IMG/VR virus record: IMGVR_UViG_3300048592_000709
Span: 1-40,817 of that record
Direction: 5' to 3' (one strand)
DNA from: a virus
Length of the DNA: 40,817 nt
Shown here piece after piece: positions 14,829 to 23,791 of the stretch. A program made the position numbers and the translations under genes. The notes under the pieces were generated by a model. That model ran no database searches. It was given only the letters and a program-made list of their open reading frames with translations, and was not told the origin of the DNA. The stretch's first letter is position 1; each line of letters opens with the position of its first letter.

Positions 14829-15313
14829 TGCTGGTCGACCGTCACACGAAGCGGCTTGACGTCCCCGGTGAGCCCGGCGAGTGGGTGACCATTCGCCGGC
14901 TCACCTTCGGGGAGCTGGCCGACCTGCGCCGCCTCTCCGGTGAGCTGTTCCTCGAGGGCCTCGCCGGCCTGCCTGAGGACGTGCTCGAGGCGCAGCTGCG
15001 CGTGCAGACGCAGCTCTCCGAGGCGCGCAAGGCCGCGCGCGCGGCTGCCGAGGAGGCGGGCGAGGAGCCCGAGGAAGACCTGCCCGACCCCGACGTGCTC
15101 GACGGCATGGACCTGCTCACGATCCTGCGCAGCGGGGTCGTCGCCTGGTCCTACCACGAGGAGTCGGGCGAGCCGGTGCCGGTCGAGCCCGCCACGGTCG
15201 CCATGCTGGACGAGCGCACGGCGCGCTGGCTGGCGCGCGAGATCATGCTGCTCGGCAAGGCCGCCGACCCTTTAGGAGACTCGTCGCCCTCGACTGCTAC
15301 CTCGACGGAGTGA
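14828..15313 (+). CDS. Tail assembly chaperone G-like (unshifted product)
   Basis: A 161-residue protein upstream of the tape measure, matching the lambda gpG position. It starts at ATG 14828, overlapping the previous TGA by one base. Features: EWVTIRRLTFGELADLRRLSG, a helical Ala/Glu-rich middle, an acidic linker (EEPEEDLPDPD) and LDERTARWLAREIMLLGKAADPL just before the slippery site. These chaperones bind the tape measure during tail assembly and are absent from virions. Most ribosomes would end at 15313. Confidence 0.85.
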   Translation: MLVDRHTKRLDVPGEPGEWVTIRRLTFGELADLRRLSGELFLEGLAGLPEDVLEAQLRVQTQLSEARKAARAAAEEAGEEPEEDLPDPDVLDGMDLLTILRSGVVAWSYHEESGEPVPVEPATVAMLDERTARWLAREIMLLGKAADPLGDSSPSTATSTE

Positions 15314-15549
15314 GGGGGGCGCGCGCGCCGTGGGAATGGCACATAGCCCAGATGTGCCAGGAGTTCGCCTGCCTGCCCGAGCCGGGCGGCCTGCAGCAGC
15401 AGGACGCCGAGCTCATGAACACGATGGCCGCCCTGCGCGGCTACTCGCGCGTGCACAAGGACCGGCCCAAGGACGGCCCCGGGGCGCAGCTGCTCGCCGA
15501 CGTGAAGGCGGAGCGCATCGCCATGAAGCGGGCCGGCGAGCTGGGGTGA
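14828..15549 (+). CDS. Tail assembly chaperone GT-like fusion by -1 frameshift
   Basis: The heptamer C-CCT-TTA at 15268-15274 is in the proper X-XXY-YYZ register. Slipping back one base continues AGG AGA CTC with no stop to TGA 15547-15549, giving a 240-residue fusion: 149 residues from the first frame plus 91. The T-like part reads RRLVALDCYLDGVRG then PWEWHIAQMCQEFACL and ends KAERIAMKRAGELG. A stem (ACTCGTCG with CGAC-G-GAGT, 15279-15286 and 15303-15311) starts four bases after the heptamer, at a stimulatory distance. An independent start for the second frame at GTG 15310 is less likely. Confidence 0.82.
15268..15311 (+). promoter_or_regulatory. Programmed -1 frameshift site and downstream stem
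   Basis: Slippery CCCTTTA at 15268-15274, read as CCT TTA in the zero frame, followed by an 8-bp stem with one bulged G (15279-15286 / 15303-15311). It lies at the end of the G-like gene, the conserved place for this signal in siphoviruses. Confidence 0.82.
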
Positions 15550-15553
15550 GCTG

Positions 15554-18217
15554 ATGGACGCCGGGCAGATCGTCGTCAGGCTGCTCGCCGACGCGCGCGC
15601 GCTCGACCGCGGCCTGCTCGCCTCCGAGCGGCGCATCGGCAGCTTCTCGCGCCAGGTGACGCGCACCGGCGACTCCATGACCCGCACGCTCACGGCGGGC
15701 ATCCTCGGGGCCGCCGGCGCGACCTCGTACCTCTCGCTGCAGTTCGACAAGCAGTTCAACCTGATCGGCGGCCTCGTCGGCGTCTCTGCGAAGCAGCTCG
15801 AGCGGTACAAGCAGCAGGTGCTCGACATGGCGCCCGCGCTCGGCAAGGCACCTCAGGAGCTGGCCGAAGCCCTCTACTTCATCACCTCGTCCGGCTTCGA
15901 GGGCGCCGCCGCGATGCGCGTCCTGGAGGCCTCCGCGAAGGCCTCGGCCGCCGGACTCGGCGACACGGCCGTGGTCGCCGACGCCGTGACCTCCGCCGTC
16001 AACGCCTACGGCGAGAAGGTCCTGTCGGCCAGCCGCGCCACCGACATCCTGCTCGCCGCCGTGCGCGAGGGCAAGGCCGAGCCCGAGGAGCTGGCCGCCT
16101 CCATCGGCCAGGTCATCCCGGCCGCCTCGCAGATGGGCGTCGGCTTCGACCAGGTGGCGGCCGCGCTCGCGTCAATGACGCTCACCGGGCAGAGCGCCTC
16201 TGAGGCCGCCGTCGCTTTGAACCAGGTGTTCACCAACGCGCTGAAGCCGACCAAGCAGGGCGCGGACACGCTGGCCGAGGTGGGGCTCAGCTACAAGGCG
16301 CTGCGCGAGTCGCTCGCCAAGGACGGCCTGCTCGACACGCTGGGCATGCTGAACGAACGCTTCGACGGCAACGTGGAGGCCATGGCACGAGTCTTCGGCA
16401 ACGTGCGCTCGCTGCGCGCCGTCTTCGCCCTCACCGGCGCCGCCGCGGACAAGACCTCCGGCATCTTCGCCGAGCTGGCCGAGAACGGGAACGACACCAA
16501 CAAGGCGTTCGCCGAGATGGCCCAGACCGACGGCTTCAAGCTGCAGCAGGCGTGGGCCGAGCTGCAGGCGACCGCTATCGAGTTCGGCGCCGTGGTCGTG
16601 CCGATGCTGGTCGACGTCGTGGAGGCCGGGACCGACCTCGTACAGTGGCTCGACGACCTCGACGAGGGGACCAAGGAGACGGTCGTCAAGATCGCCCTCT
16701 TCGCCGCAGCGATCGGCCCGGCGCTGTCGATGATTGGGCGCATGGGCACAGGGGTCGCGACGCTCGCCAGCGCCTACGGCAAGCTCGCCGGTTCGGCCGG
16801 GAAGGCTGCTGCCGCCCAGCTGGCCGTGAACGCCTCGCAGGGCGCCACTGTCAAGGGCAAGACCCCCGCCGTCCCCGCCATGGTCGGCGGCGCCGCCGGC
16901 ATGGGCCGCCTCGTCTCGCTCGTCCCTGTGGCCGCCATCATCGCCGCCATCGCCTCCGCCATCATCATCGGCACCAAGGAGGGCGTCGAGAAGGCGCGCG
17001 AGGTCCACGAGCAGGGCGCGAGCGACGCCAAGTCAGCGTGGGAGGGCATCAAGGAGGGCATCCTCGCCCCCGGCAAGGCGCTCGAGGAGTGGATGTCCGA
17101 GAGCACCGACTCCATCGCCAAGGTCGGCGAGGCCTGGCGCACGGCCGACGCGGCCTTCTCCGGCGCCTGGGGCCTGCAGCGCCAGCGCCTGAACGACCTG
17201 CGCGCCGACTACGGCCGCCTGCTCGAGGTGCTGCGCAAGGAGCCCGACTTTCTCGGTGACATCGACGCCAGCCACACCGTCGCGGAGCTGAACAAGATCC
17301 GCGACGCCATCATGAGCAAGCTGAACGTGACGAAGAGGCAGGCCAACAAGATGATGGCCGACCTCTTCGATGACTGGGAGATCGACCCCGGGACGTTCAC
17401 CAAGTCCCTCGACATGCGCATCGGCGACGTGCAGACGCGGCTCGCGCGGCTCAAGGCCATCCTCGCCAAGAAGATCAGGTGGGACCCGCTCGGCGACTAC
17501 AGCGGCCTGCAGCAGAAGATTGCCCGCCTCGAGCGCCAGCTGGAGCGCCTGAACGACAAGAAGGTAGAAATCGAGGTCGACGTCAAGGCCAAGGCGGCAG
17601 AGGCGTACCTGAACAAGTTCAAGGGCGGCCGCGGGCGCGGCAGCGGCATGGGCGCCACCATCGAGTTCGAGGCCGAGACCGGCAAGTTCGACGCTGCCGC
17701 CAAGCGGGTGCAGTCGAAGGCCAAGGCGGTCGGCGGCCTGAAACCCGAGCCGACCGTCGGCGTCAACGACCAGGCCACGCCGGTGATCGACGCCATCGGC
17801 AGGGCTCTCGGCGGCCTGCCGACGAGCAAGACCATCACGATCACCACAAACAAGGTGACCCGCGACATAGAGCGCGCCTACGGCGGCATCGACTACCTGA
17901 CGAGCGCGACCCGCTTCGTCGCCGGGGAGGCGGGGCCCGAGATCTCCGCCGTCTTCCCGCTCGGCAACCGCGCCCGCACGGCCGACCTCTACGGGCAGCT
18001 GACGGCGCAGCTGGCGCCGTACCTGGGCAGCTCGCAGCCGGCCGGTGGCGGTTCGTCCGCCGCCGCCGTAAGCGCCACCGGCGCCGCCCCCCTGGTCGGC
18101 CAGCTCGTGATCAACGTCCCGCCCGGCGCCGACGAGGTGCAGGGCTATGACGCCGGGCAGGCCGCCGCTGAGGCGTTCGCCCAGCAGGCCCGCGTGGACT
18201 TCCGGGGGTACTCGTGA
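15554..18217 (+). CDS. Tail tape measure protein
   Basis: An 887-residue protein, by far the longest of the tail block, which sets tail length. The N-terminal part (LADARALDRGLLASERRIGSFSRQV) leads into a PhageMin-tail type domain: FITSSGFEGAAAMRVLEASAKASAAGLGD, AVNAYGEKVLSASRATDILLAAVREGKAEPEELA and MTLTGQSASEAAVALNQVFTNAL. A hydrophobic segment lies near residues 455-473 (VPVAAIIAAIASAIIIG). Long helical stretches and repeats of basic coiled coil follow. The start at ATG 15554 comes four bases after the chaperone stop. Confidence 0.93.
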   Translation: MDAGQIVVRLLADARALDRGLLASERRIGSFSRQVTRTGDSMTRTLTAGILGAAGATSYLSLQFDKQFNLIGGLVGVSAKQLERYKQQVLDMAPALGKAPQELAEALYFITSSGFEGAAAMRVLEASAKASAAGLGDTAVVADAVTSAVNAYGEKVLSASRATDILLAAVREGKAEPEELAASIGQVIPAASQMGVGFDQVAAALASMTLTGQSASEAAVALNQVFTNALKPTKQGADTLAEVGLSYKALRESLAKDGLLDTLGMLNERFDGNVEAMARVFGNVRSLRAVFALTGAAADKTSGIFAELAENGNDTNKAFAEMAQTDGFKLQQAWAELQATAIEFGAVVVPMLVDVVEAGTDLVQWLDDLDEGTKETVVKIALFAAAIGPALSMIGRMGTGVATLASAYGKLAGSAGKAAAAQLAVNASQGATVKGKTPAVPAMVGGAAGMGRLVSLVPVAAIIAAIASAIIIGTKEGVEKAREVHEQGASDAKSAWEGIKEGILAPGKALEEWMSESTDSIAKVGEAWRTADAAFSGAWGLQRQRLNDLRADYGRLLEVLRKEPDFLGDIDASHTVAELNKIRDAIMSKLNVTKRQANKMMADLFDDWEIDPGTFTKSLDMRIGDVQTRLARLKAILAKKIRWDPLGDYSGLQQKIARLERQLERLNDKKVEIEVDVKAKAAEAYLNKFKGGRGRGSGMGATIEFEAETGKFDAAAKRVQSKAKAVGGLKPEPTVGVNDQATPVIDAIGRALGGLPTSKTITITTNKVTRDIERAYGGIDYLTSATRFVAGEAGPEISAVFPLGNRARTADLYGQLTAQLAPYLGSSQPAGGGSSAAAVSATGAAPLVGQLVINVPPGADEVQGYDAGQAAAEAFAQQARVDFRGYS

Positions 18218-19443
18218 CCGACTTCTCCGCCGTCATCGGAGGCTCCATCGCCGTCGTCCTGCGCGCCAGCGACGCCAAGCTCTCCGACGTCGCCCACAAC
18301 TTGCTGGTCACGCGCGGCCACCGCTCGGGCGTCCCCCGCGTCCTCGCCGTCGACCGCAATGAGCCTCGCGAGCTGGCCGGCAGCCTCTTCATCGACGGGT
18401 CTTCGAAAGACAACGCGATCGCGCAACTGGCGGCCATCAACGCCCTGCTGCGAGACGGCACGACGCTCGCCCTGCAGTCCAGGGACGCGACGTACGCGAT
18501 CACGCTGAACGTGCTGCCCTCGGCGGCCTCCATCCCGCAGCTCGGGAACATCGCCTTCGAGAACGACCATGCGGGCTGGGTGCCCTGCCGCCTCACCTGC
18601 GAGCCCTACGCCTACGGCTCCGAGCAGACCATCGTGAGCGCCTCGTCCATCACCGCCCCCTGCATCGTGGACACGTCCGCCGTCAAAGGCGACTTCCCGA
18701 CGCCGCTGCAGATCAGTCTCTCGACCTCGGGAGCGCACATGCATGCGGTCTACATCGGAACCGTGACGGACGCGAGCGCGGACATCGACGACTACCTGTA
18801 CGAGTGCGAAGACCTGACGTGGAGCGGAGGCACGGCGTCCGACTACTCATCGGCCAACGCGCACGACGGCTACGCGGAGCAGAACACGGCCGTGAGCAGC
18901 GGCGCGTCCGCACCCCTGACGGACACCACGCTCACGGCCGCGACCTACATCCTGCTCGGTCGCACGACCCAGTCCGGGGCCGGAGGCGCGGAGTACTACA
19001 TCCAGACTCCCGGCTCAGACATCATCGGCAGTCTGGTCAGGGCAACCGCCGGCTGGGTGCTGTCCCGCTTCGGCACCGCCCGCCTGCCCGCGCTCGGCTA
19101 CCGCACGGGCGGCTCCTCGTACCACTCCCTGAACTTCTACCCGACCGCCGCCATCACGGCGTATTGGGACTACGTCGCCTACGTGCCCACGAACCGGGGC
19201 TGGGCCTACTACCACCCGGCTGCGGGGGCGACCGTGGAGTCGAAGCTGACCCTCGACTATGACGGCATCTGGTACGACTCCAATGACCGGGCCACGATGG
19301 TGAGCGGCCGCTCGGGCGGGCTCCGGGCCGCGCCCGGTGACCGGCTGCTGATCGTCGCCCACGATGCCGACTCGACCACGACCCCGACACTGACCATCAC
19401 CTGCACCGTCAAGGCCAAGCCGAGGTATGCGCTATGGGCGTGA
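18214..19443 (+). CDS. Distal tail-type minor tail protein
   Basis: A 409-residue protein directly after the tape measure, the position of the distal tail protein. The first 145 residues (HNLLVTRGHRSGVPRVLAVD, ELAGSLFIDGSSKDNAIAQLAAINALLRDGTTLAL, HAGWVPCRLTCEPYAYGSEQ) resemble a Dit-like ring domain. The rest is a Ser/Thr/Gly/Tyr-rich beta region (ECEDLTWSGGTASDYSSANAH, AATYILLGRTTQSGAGGAEYY) of the jelly-roll or carbohydrate-binding kind. GTG 18214 overlaps the upstream stop. Confidence 0.7.
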   Translation: MTDFSAVIGGSIAVVLRASDAKLSDVAHNLLVTRGHRSGVPRVLAVDRNEPRELAGSLFIDGSSKDNAIAQLAAINALLRDGTTLALQSRDATYAITLNVLPSAASIPQLGNIAFENDHAGWVPCRLTCEPYAYGSEQTIVSASSITAPCIVDTSAVKGDFPTPLQISLSTSGAHMHAVYIGTVTDASADIDDYLYECEDLTWSGGTASDYSSANAHDGYAEQNTAVSSGASAPLTDTTLTAATYILLGRTTQSGAGGAEYYIQTPGSDIIGSLVRATAGWVLSRFGTARLPALGYRTGGSSYHSLNFYPTAAITAYWDYVAYVPTNRGWAYYHPAAGATVESKLTLDYDGIWYDSNDRATMVSGRSGGLRAAPGDRLLIVAHDADSTTTPTLTITCTVKAKPRYALWA

Positions 19444-21914
19444 CACCCGGAGCCGTCTTCTGGTTCGACGCCGCCCGCGCCCTCTACGGACGCGAGCCGG
19501 GCAGCAACTCGCCGCTGACCACCCCGGCGCGGGACTGTTCCGGCAGCGGGAACGACGGCACCCTGACCAACTTCGCGGGCACCACGTCCAGTGGCTACGC
19601 CGGGAGCGGGACGCCTGCCGACCCGTACCGGCTGGTGTTCGACGGCACGAACGATGAGGTTGGCGTAGCGGACGACCCGGCGCTCAAGTTTGGCGCCGGC
19701 GGCGCGTTCACGCTAGAGGCCTGGGTAACCCCGCCCGACTCCTCTGCGAACAGCTACGCCGGGGCGTCCTCCCACCACGTGATCGGGAAGCAGACGAGCA
19801 GCAGTCCGTGGAACGGATACGCGCTCGGCTTGGCGGGGAACCGGTTCTACGTCATGGCCCACGGCGGCTACACCGTGGGCGAGCGAGTGGCGTTCAGCTC
19901 CGTCTACACGCCAGGAACGCGCTATCACGTCGTCGGCGTCTACGACGGCAGCGAGTGCTACCTCTATGTGGACGGCGCCCTTGACGTCGCAAGCCGTACA
20001 GGGACTGCGGCGGCCTATGACACGGACACGACCACGCCGCTCGTCCTCGGGCACAAGCATCCATCGGCGGCAAAGTGGGCTGCGATACAGCTGATGTCGG
20101 CGCGCGTATACCCCAGCGCCCTTTCGGTCAACGAGCTGGCCACCAACTACGCTGCTGGCCCGGCCATCCCCGCCGCCGGCCAGCGGACCATGCAGCCGTC
20201 ATTCACAGTTACCGTCGCCGGCCAGGACGTCACCGACCTGGTCGACTACGAGTCCTGCGTTGACATCGACTCCGAGCGCGGCGAGGCGAGTGCGACCGTG
20301 GAGATCCCGGTGGGCGACGAGAACGAGGTGCCCATCAACGGCATCGCGCAGGACGCCGAGGTCATCATCGACCGCGGCGGCCGGACGCCGTGGACGGGGC
20401 ACATCGTCCGCATCCAGAAGCCGACCGAGGACAACCTCCGGTGGGAACTCGGCTGCGCCGGTGGGTGGGCCGAGCTGACGAAGTCCGCGGCGTGGTGCCG
20501 GGCGTTCGTGGCCGTGCCCTATGCCGAAATCACCGAGATGCGGCCGGACCAGTACAGCATCATCGCCGCCATCAAGGTGCAGGATGCCTTCACGCTGAAC
20601 ACAGACGGTCAAGTGCACTTCGTCTTGCCCAAGGGCTCACGCATCAAGGACGGGCAGGGAAAGGTCGCCTACTACTGGCCGTTCAACGGCGCATGCACCC
20701 TGAATCTCTCCGACGTTGGCGAGAACCTCCGTATCGCCCGCGTCACCGGCAAGTGGACCTGCGCCGGGAACGACGCCTTCAGCGTAACCATCGCTGCTCT
20801 CGGCGGCGCAGCGGACCCGTTCAACGCAACGACTGTGACGGCGCTTGAGACCGTCTCGTCATCGTCCGGCTCCAGCGGCACCTTCGACACCAACGCTGAG
20901 GCGACAGACCTGCTGGCCGGCGACTGGGCAAGCTGCCTCGGCTTCTACTGCGAGGTGGGAAGCGACGTCTCAGAGACGACGCAGGAGAACTCGGTGCAGC
21001 TCACCGAACTCGTCGTCTACTTTGACCGCACGACCGCGCCGACCATTGACGAGATCGTGGTCGAGATAGACGCCGAAGCGCGGCCGGACGGCGAGACCGC
21101 CAGTAGCGAGACCATAGGCGACGCTCAGACGCCATTCGTGTGCGAGCCGTTCATGACCCCGGCGGATGGCATCGGGCAGGCGCTCGCCAAGGTCGCGACG
21201 CCGCCCCTCTGCGGCGTCTGGCAGAACCGCATGACCATCAAGAACCGGCCGAGCGCCCCGGACGGCACGAGCAAGCTGTGGATCGTCTCCGAGCAGCTCA
21301 CCCCGGGCCTCGAGTGGGGCGTGGAGATCGACGAAGAGCAGTCCGTGGACTACGTGGCCTGTGTGTGCTCGCTGATGGGCGATGCCACCTACCCGGACGG
21401 CACGCAGTTCGTATACGGGTACCCGTCATTCGCGTTCGACCCCGCTACAGACCGCGTCGGCCTGGTCGACGCCGGAGAACACAGCGACCCGGCCCTGTAC
21501 GCCCAGCAGGCCTACCGCTGGCTCCACCGGCTGCCTCAAGGCCCGGTCGTGGTCCCGTACGTGGTCCACGACGACAAGGGAGTCGAGTGGCCGGCCGAGG
21601 CCATCCGGGCGTGGGATTGGGTCCAGAACGTCGGACTGCTGGATGACGAACTCGCCGGGCCGCACCTCATCAGCGACGTACAGCGCCAGGGCGGCATCGC
21701 GACCCTGACGATCGGCAACACGGCCGCCTACCAGTACACCGGCCCCGAGCGGCTCGACCAGAAGGGCAAGTACACCAGCGCGCACTGGCAGCGGACCAAC
21801 CGCAAGGAGTGGGCGAAGGGCAAGAAGAAGCCCAAGGGCGGGCGCTGGAAGAAGGCCAAGAACGGCAAGTGGTGGCGCTGGAAGCTGCGCTGGGTCGAGG
21901 GGCGGTATTCGTGA
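19434..21914 (+). CDS. Tail hub / tail-tip protein with N-terminal LamG domain
   Basis: An 826-residue protein. Residues about 1-240 form a concanavalin-like LamG domain (DCSGSGNDGTLTNF, FDGTNDEV, FTLEAWVTPPDSS, YHVVGVYDGSECYLYVDG, LSVNELATNYAAGP). Then a tail-hub part begins at TVTVAGQDVTDLVDYESCVDI, with a GEASATVEIPVGDENEVP strand block as in phage baseplate hub proteins. The C-terminus is strikingly basic and Trp-rich (GRWKKAKNGKWWRWKLRW). LamG at the front of a hub protein suggests host-glycan binding at the tail tip. ATG 19434 overlaps the previous gene by ten bases; GTG 19440 is an alternative. Confidence 0.75.
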   Translation: MGVTPGAVFWFDAARALYGREPGSNSPLTTPARDCSGSGNDGTLTNFAGTTSSGYAGSGTPADPYRLVFDGTNDEVGVADDPALKFGAGGAFTLEAWVTPPDSSANSYAGASSHHVIGKQTSSSPWNGYALGLAGNRFYVMAHGGYTVGERVAFSSVYTPGTRYHVVGVYDGSECYLYVDGALDVASRTGTAAAYDTDTTTPLVLGHKHPSAAKWAAIQLMSARVYPSALSVNELATNYAAGPAIPAAGQRTMQPSFTVTVAGQDVTDLVDYESCVDIDSERGEASATVEIPVGDENEVPINGIAQDAEVIIDRGGRTPWTGHIVRIQKPTEDNLRWELGCAGGWAELTKSAAWCRAFVAVPYAEITEMRPDQYSIIAAIKVQDAFTLNTDGQVHFVLPKGSRIKDGQGKVAYYWPFNGACTLNLSDVGENLRIARVTGKWTCAGNDAFSVTIAALGGAADPFNATTVTALETVSSSSGSSGTFDTNAEATDLLAGDWASCLGFYCEVGSDVSETTQENSVQLTELVVYFDRTTAPTIDEIVVEIDAEARPDGETASSETIGDAQTPFVCEPFMTPADGIGQALAKVATPPLCGVWQNRMTIKNRPSAPDGTSKLWIVSEQLTPGLEWGVEIDEEQSVDYVACVCSLMGDATYPDGTQFVYGYPSFAFDPATDRVGLVDAGEHSDPALYAQQAYRWLHRLPQGPVVVPYVVHDDKGVEWPAEAIRAWDWVQNVGLLDDELAGPHLISDVQRQGGIATLTIGNTAAYQYTGPERLDQKGKYTSAHWQRTNRKEWAKGKKKPKGGRWKKAKNGKWWRWKLRWVEGRYS

Positions 21915-21960
21915 GCGACGCATGCATGCCTTGCCCGGAACAACGCATGAGGAGGCGAGG

Positions 21961-22308
21961 ATGATCGAACTGCCCAAGGTACTGCCCGGCTGGTCGGAGG
22001 AGCAGACCGACGGCTTCAGGCTCTTCGCCGAGGTCCTGATCCACAACTCCATCGAGGAGTACGAGAGCAAGGTCCGCGACGGCGGCTGCCGCGTCGAGTG
22101 TGAACGCATGGACCGGGTGGAGACGTGGGCGTTCGGCGACTCGACCCGGGAGATCGACGGCGCCGACACGCGCCTCGACGACGTCGAGAAGTTCATCGCC
22201 GGAGTGAACCGGCTCAAGTGGCTGGTCATCGCCGCCGTCGTCGCCGGCGTCGGCTCCATCATTACCAGCCTCGTGATGCTCGCCGCCAGCCTGGCGGCCA
22301 AGGGATAG
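21961..22308 (+). CDS. Putative holin, XhlA-like (single C-terminal membrane segment)
   Basis: A 115-residue protein preceding the endolysin. A soluble, charged N-terminal part (SIEEYESKVRDGGCRVECERMD, then a helix DTRLDDVEKFIAGVNRLKW) is followed by one strong membrane segment at about residues 84-108 (LVIAAVVAGVGSIITSLVML). This matches the layout of XhlA-type hemolysin/holin accessory proteins. ATG 21961 has GAGGAGG upstream and is preferred to an in-frame ATG at 21922. No second small membrane gene sits next to it; a two-segment protein lies at 29779. Confidence 0.65.
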   Translation: MIELPKVLPGWSEEQTDGFRLFAEVLIHNSIEEYESKVRDGGCRVECERMDRVETWAFGDSTREIDGADTRLDDVEKFIAGVNRLKWLVIAAVVAGVGSIITSLVMLAASLAAKG

Positions 22309-22316
22309 GAGGGATC

Positions 22317-23111
22317 ATGCCACGAAAGTTCCTCACCTACGGCGACAAGGGCGAGCGCGTGAAGCGCCTGCAGCGCGCTTTGAACCGGAGCCCGTACTTC
22401 AAGCCGAAGCCGCAGCTCGTGGTCGACGGCGAGCTCGGGCCGCGCACCTGCGCCGTCATCCAGGACGCCAAGTACCGGATGGGCTACGCCGCCGGCGACA
22501 TCGACCCCGACGTGAAGGATCAGGTCGCCGGCGGCTTCCTGTTCGACCTCCTCGAGGGCAAGCGCGAGCTGCCCGAGAGGTACGTCGCCAGGCGCAAGGC
22601 GCGGCTCAAGAAGATCCGCGCGAAGAACCGCCTGCTCTCGCGGCAGGCCCGCATGCGCCGCGCCGCGCTCAAGGTCATCAAGGGCGAGATCGGCACGCTC
22701 GAGCAGCCCAGCGGGGCCAACACGAACCGCATCCGGTACAACACCTGGTGGGGCTGGGGCGCGGTCGAGTACTGCGTCATCGGCCTCTCGTGGGCCTGGG
22801 TGAAGGTGGGCAGCGTCGCCTTCAAGCGCGGCTCACGCTGGGCCAACACGGACGTCATGCTCACGGACGCCAAGGCCGGGCGGAACGGCCTCCACCTGAC
22901 GAGCGCGCCCAAGGCGGGCTGCCCCGGCGTCATCGACTGGGAAGGCCACTCCGACCCGGACCATGCCATCACGTTCGTGCGCTGGAAGGACGCCGCCAAG
23001 CGCATCGCCGTCACGGCGGAGTTCAACACGCGCGACAACCGCGGTCTCGCCGGCGTATGGATGAAGGAGCGCCCGGCGGCGCAGTGCTGGTGGTTCGAGG
23101 TGGAGAAGTAG
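22317..23111 (+). CDS. Endolysin: peptidoglycan-binding plus CHAP-like amidase
   Basis: A 264-residue lysin. Residues about 5-75 are a PG-binding-1 type domain (DKGERVKRLQRALNRSPYF, LVVDGELGPRTCAVIQDAKY). A basic linker (ARRKARLKKIRAKNRLLSRQ) leads to a CHAP/NlpC-like catalytic domain: EIGTLEQPSGANTNRIRYNTW, WGAVEYCVIGLSWAW with candidate nucleophile Cys153, and DHAITFVRW with candidate His216. It cleaves host peptidoglycan after holin action. ATG 22317 has GGAGG eight bases upstream. No esterase for mycolate layers accompanies it. Confidence 0.85.
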   Translation: MPRKFLTYGDKGERVKRLQRALNRSPYFKPKPQLVVDGELGPRTCAVIQDAKYRMGYAAGDIDPDVKDQVAGGFLFDLLEGKRELPERYVARRKARLKKIRAKNRLLSRQARMRRAALKVIKGEIGTLEQPSGANTNRIRYNTWWGWGAVEYCVIGLSWAWVKVGSVAFKRGSRWANTDVMLTDAKAGRNGLHLTSAPKAGCPGVIDWEGHSDPDHAITFVRWKDAAKRIAVTAEFNTRDNRGLAGVWMKERPAAQCWWFEVEK

Positions 23112-23155
23112 TGCAACCCGGCGCGACTCCCGGCGCGGTCTTGTCCGCGCCGCTC
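23111..23155 (+). pseudogene. Remnant of a LamG-protein start in front of the HNH gene
   Basis: GTG 23111 reads VQPGATPGAVL, matching the first residues of the LamG gene at 23791 (PQPGVTPGMVL) and of the tail hub at 19434 (GVTPGAVFWF). At DNA level, 23120-23142 matches 19437-19459 at 18 of 23 positions. The likeness stops after about eleven codons and the frame runs on into the HNH gene. It looks like the 5' stump of a LamG gene cut by insertion of the endonuclease. Confidence 0.5.
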
Positions 23156-23170
23156 GATACAGTGGTGGCG

Positions 23171-23791
23171 ATGCTGACCAAGACGTGCACAAAGTGCGGC
23201 GTTGAGTACCCGGCAACGGCCGAGCACTTCTACCGCGACAAGACCGGCAAGTATGGACTTCGCGGGCAATGCAAACTGTGCGTCGAAACGCGCCTCAGAA
23301 GCTACCGGCAGCGCCCGGAAGTGCGCGAACGCACCCGAGAGCTACAGCGGGGACGCAAGGAATACAAGCGCGCGTGGCAGCGCGCGAACCCCGATAAGCA
23401 GCGGGAGTATGACGCGCGCTGGTACGAGAAGCACCGGGACGAGGCGCGCTCACGCAACCGCGCTCGGCGGCGCGCCAATCGTGCCTATTACCGCGCGTAC
23501 TACTTCGCCAACAAAGGTCAGTACCGTGCTCACCAGCGCAGGCGTCGAGCCGCTCTTCGCGGAAGCCACGGGCAGCACACCGCTGCCGATGTCGCTCTCC
23601 AGTACGGCCGCCAGCGAGGCCGCTGTTACTGGTGTCGCGCGAAGGTCGGGGACGACTATCACGTTGACCATGTGATCCCCGTCGCTCTCGGCGGGTCGAA
23701 CGGCCCGGAGAACATTGTCATCGCCTGCCCGACCTGCAACACGAGCAAGGGCGCGAAGCACCCGATGGACTTCGCGGGAAGGTTGTTCTGA
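23171..23791 (+). CDS. HNH homing-type endonuclease 1
   Basis: A 206-residue HNH nuclease. The N-terminus has a Cys-x2-Cys ... Cys-x2-Cys zinc ribbon (KTCTKCGVEYPATAEHFYRD, GQCKLCVETR). A long basic Arg/Tyr-rich helix follows. The C-terminal HNH module is RCYWCRAKVGDDYHVDHVIPVALGG with His164, Asp166 and His167, then IACPTCNTSKG. ATG 23171 is preferred; the frame is open back to GTG 23111, which belongs to a LamG-gene remnant. Its GC content is visibly lower than in neighbouring genes. Free-standing HNH genes in tail modules are usually mobile. Confidence 0.85.
   Translation: MLTKTCTKCGVEYPATAEHFYRDKTGKYGLRGQCKLCVETRLRSYRQRPEVRERTRELQRGRKEYKRAWQRANPDKQREYDARWYEKHRDEARSRNRARRRANRAYYRAYYFANKGQYRAHQRRRRAALRGSHGQHTAADVALQYGRQRGRCYWCRAKVGDDYHVDHVIPVALGGSNGPENIVIACPTCNTSKGAKHPMDFAGRLF

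Noticed and set aside
15310-15549. Independent gene starting at GTG 15310
   Set aside because: The slippery heptamer, the open upstream frame and the conserved position fit a frameshift extension of the chaperone better than a separate start, which lacks a ribosome site.
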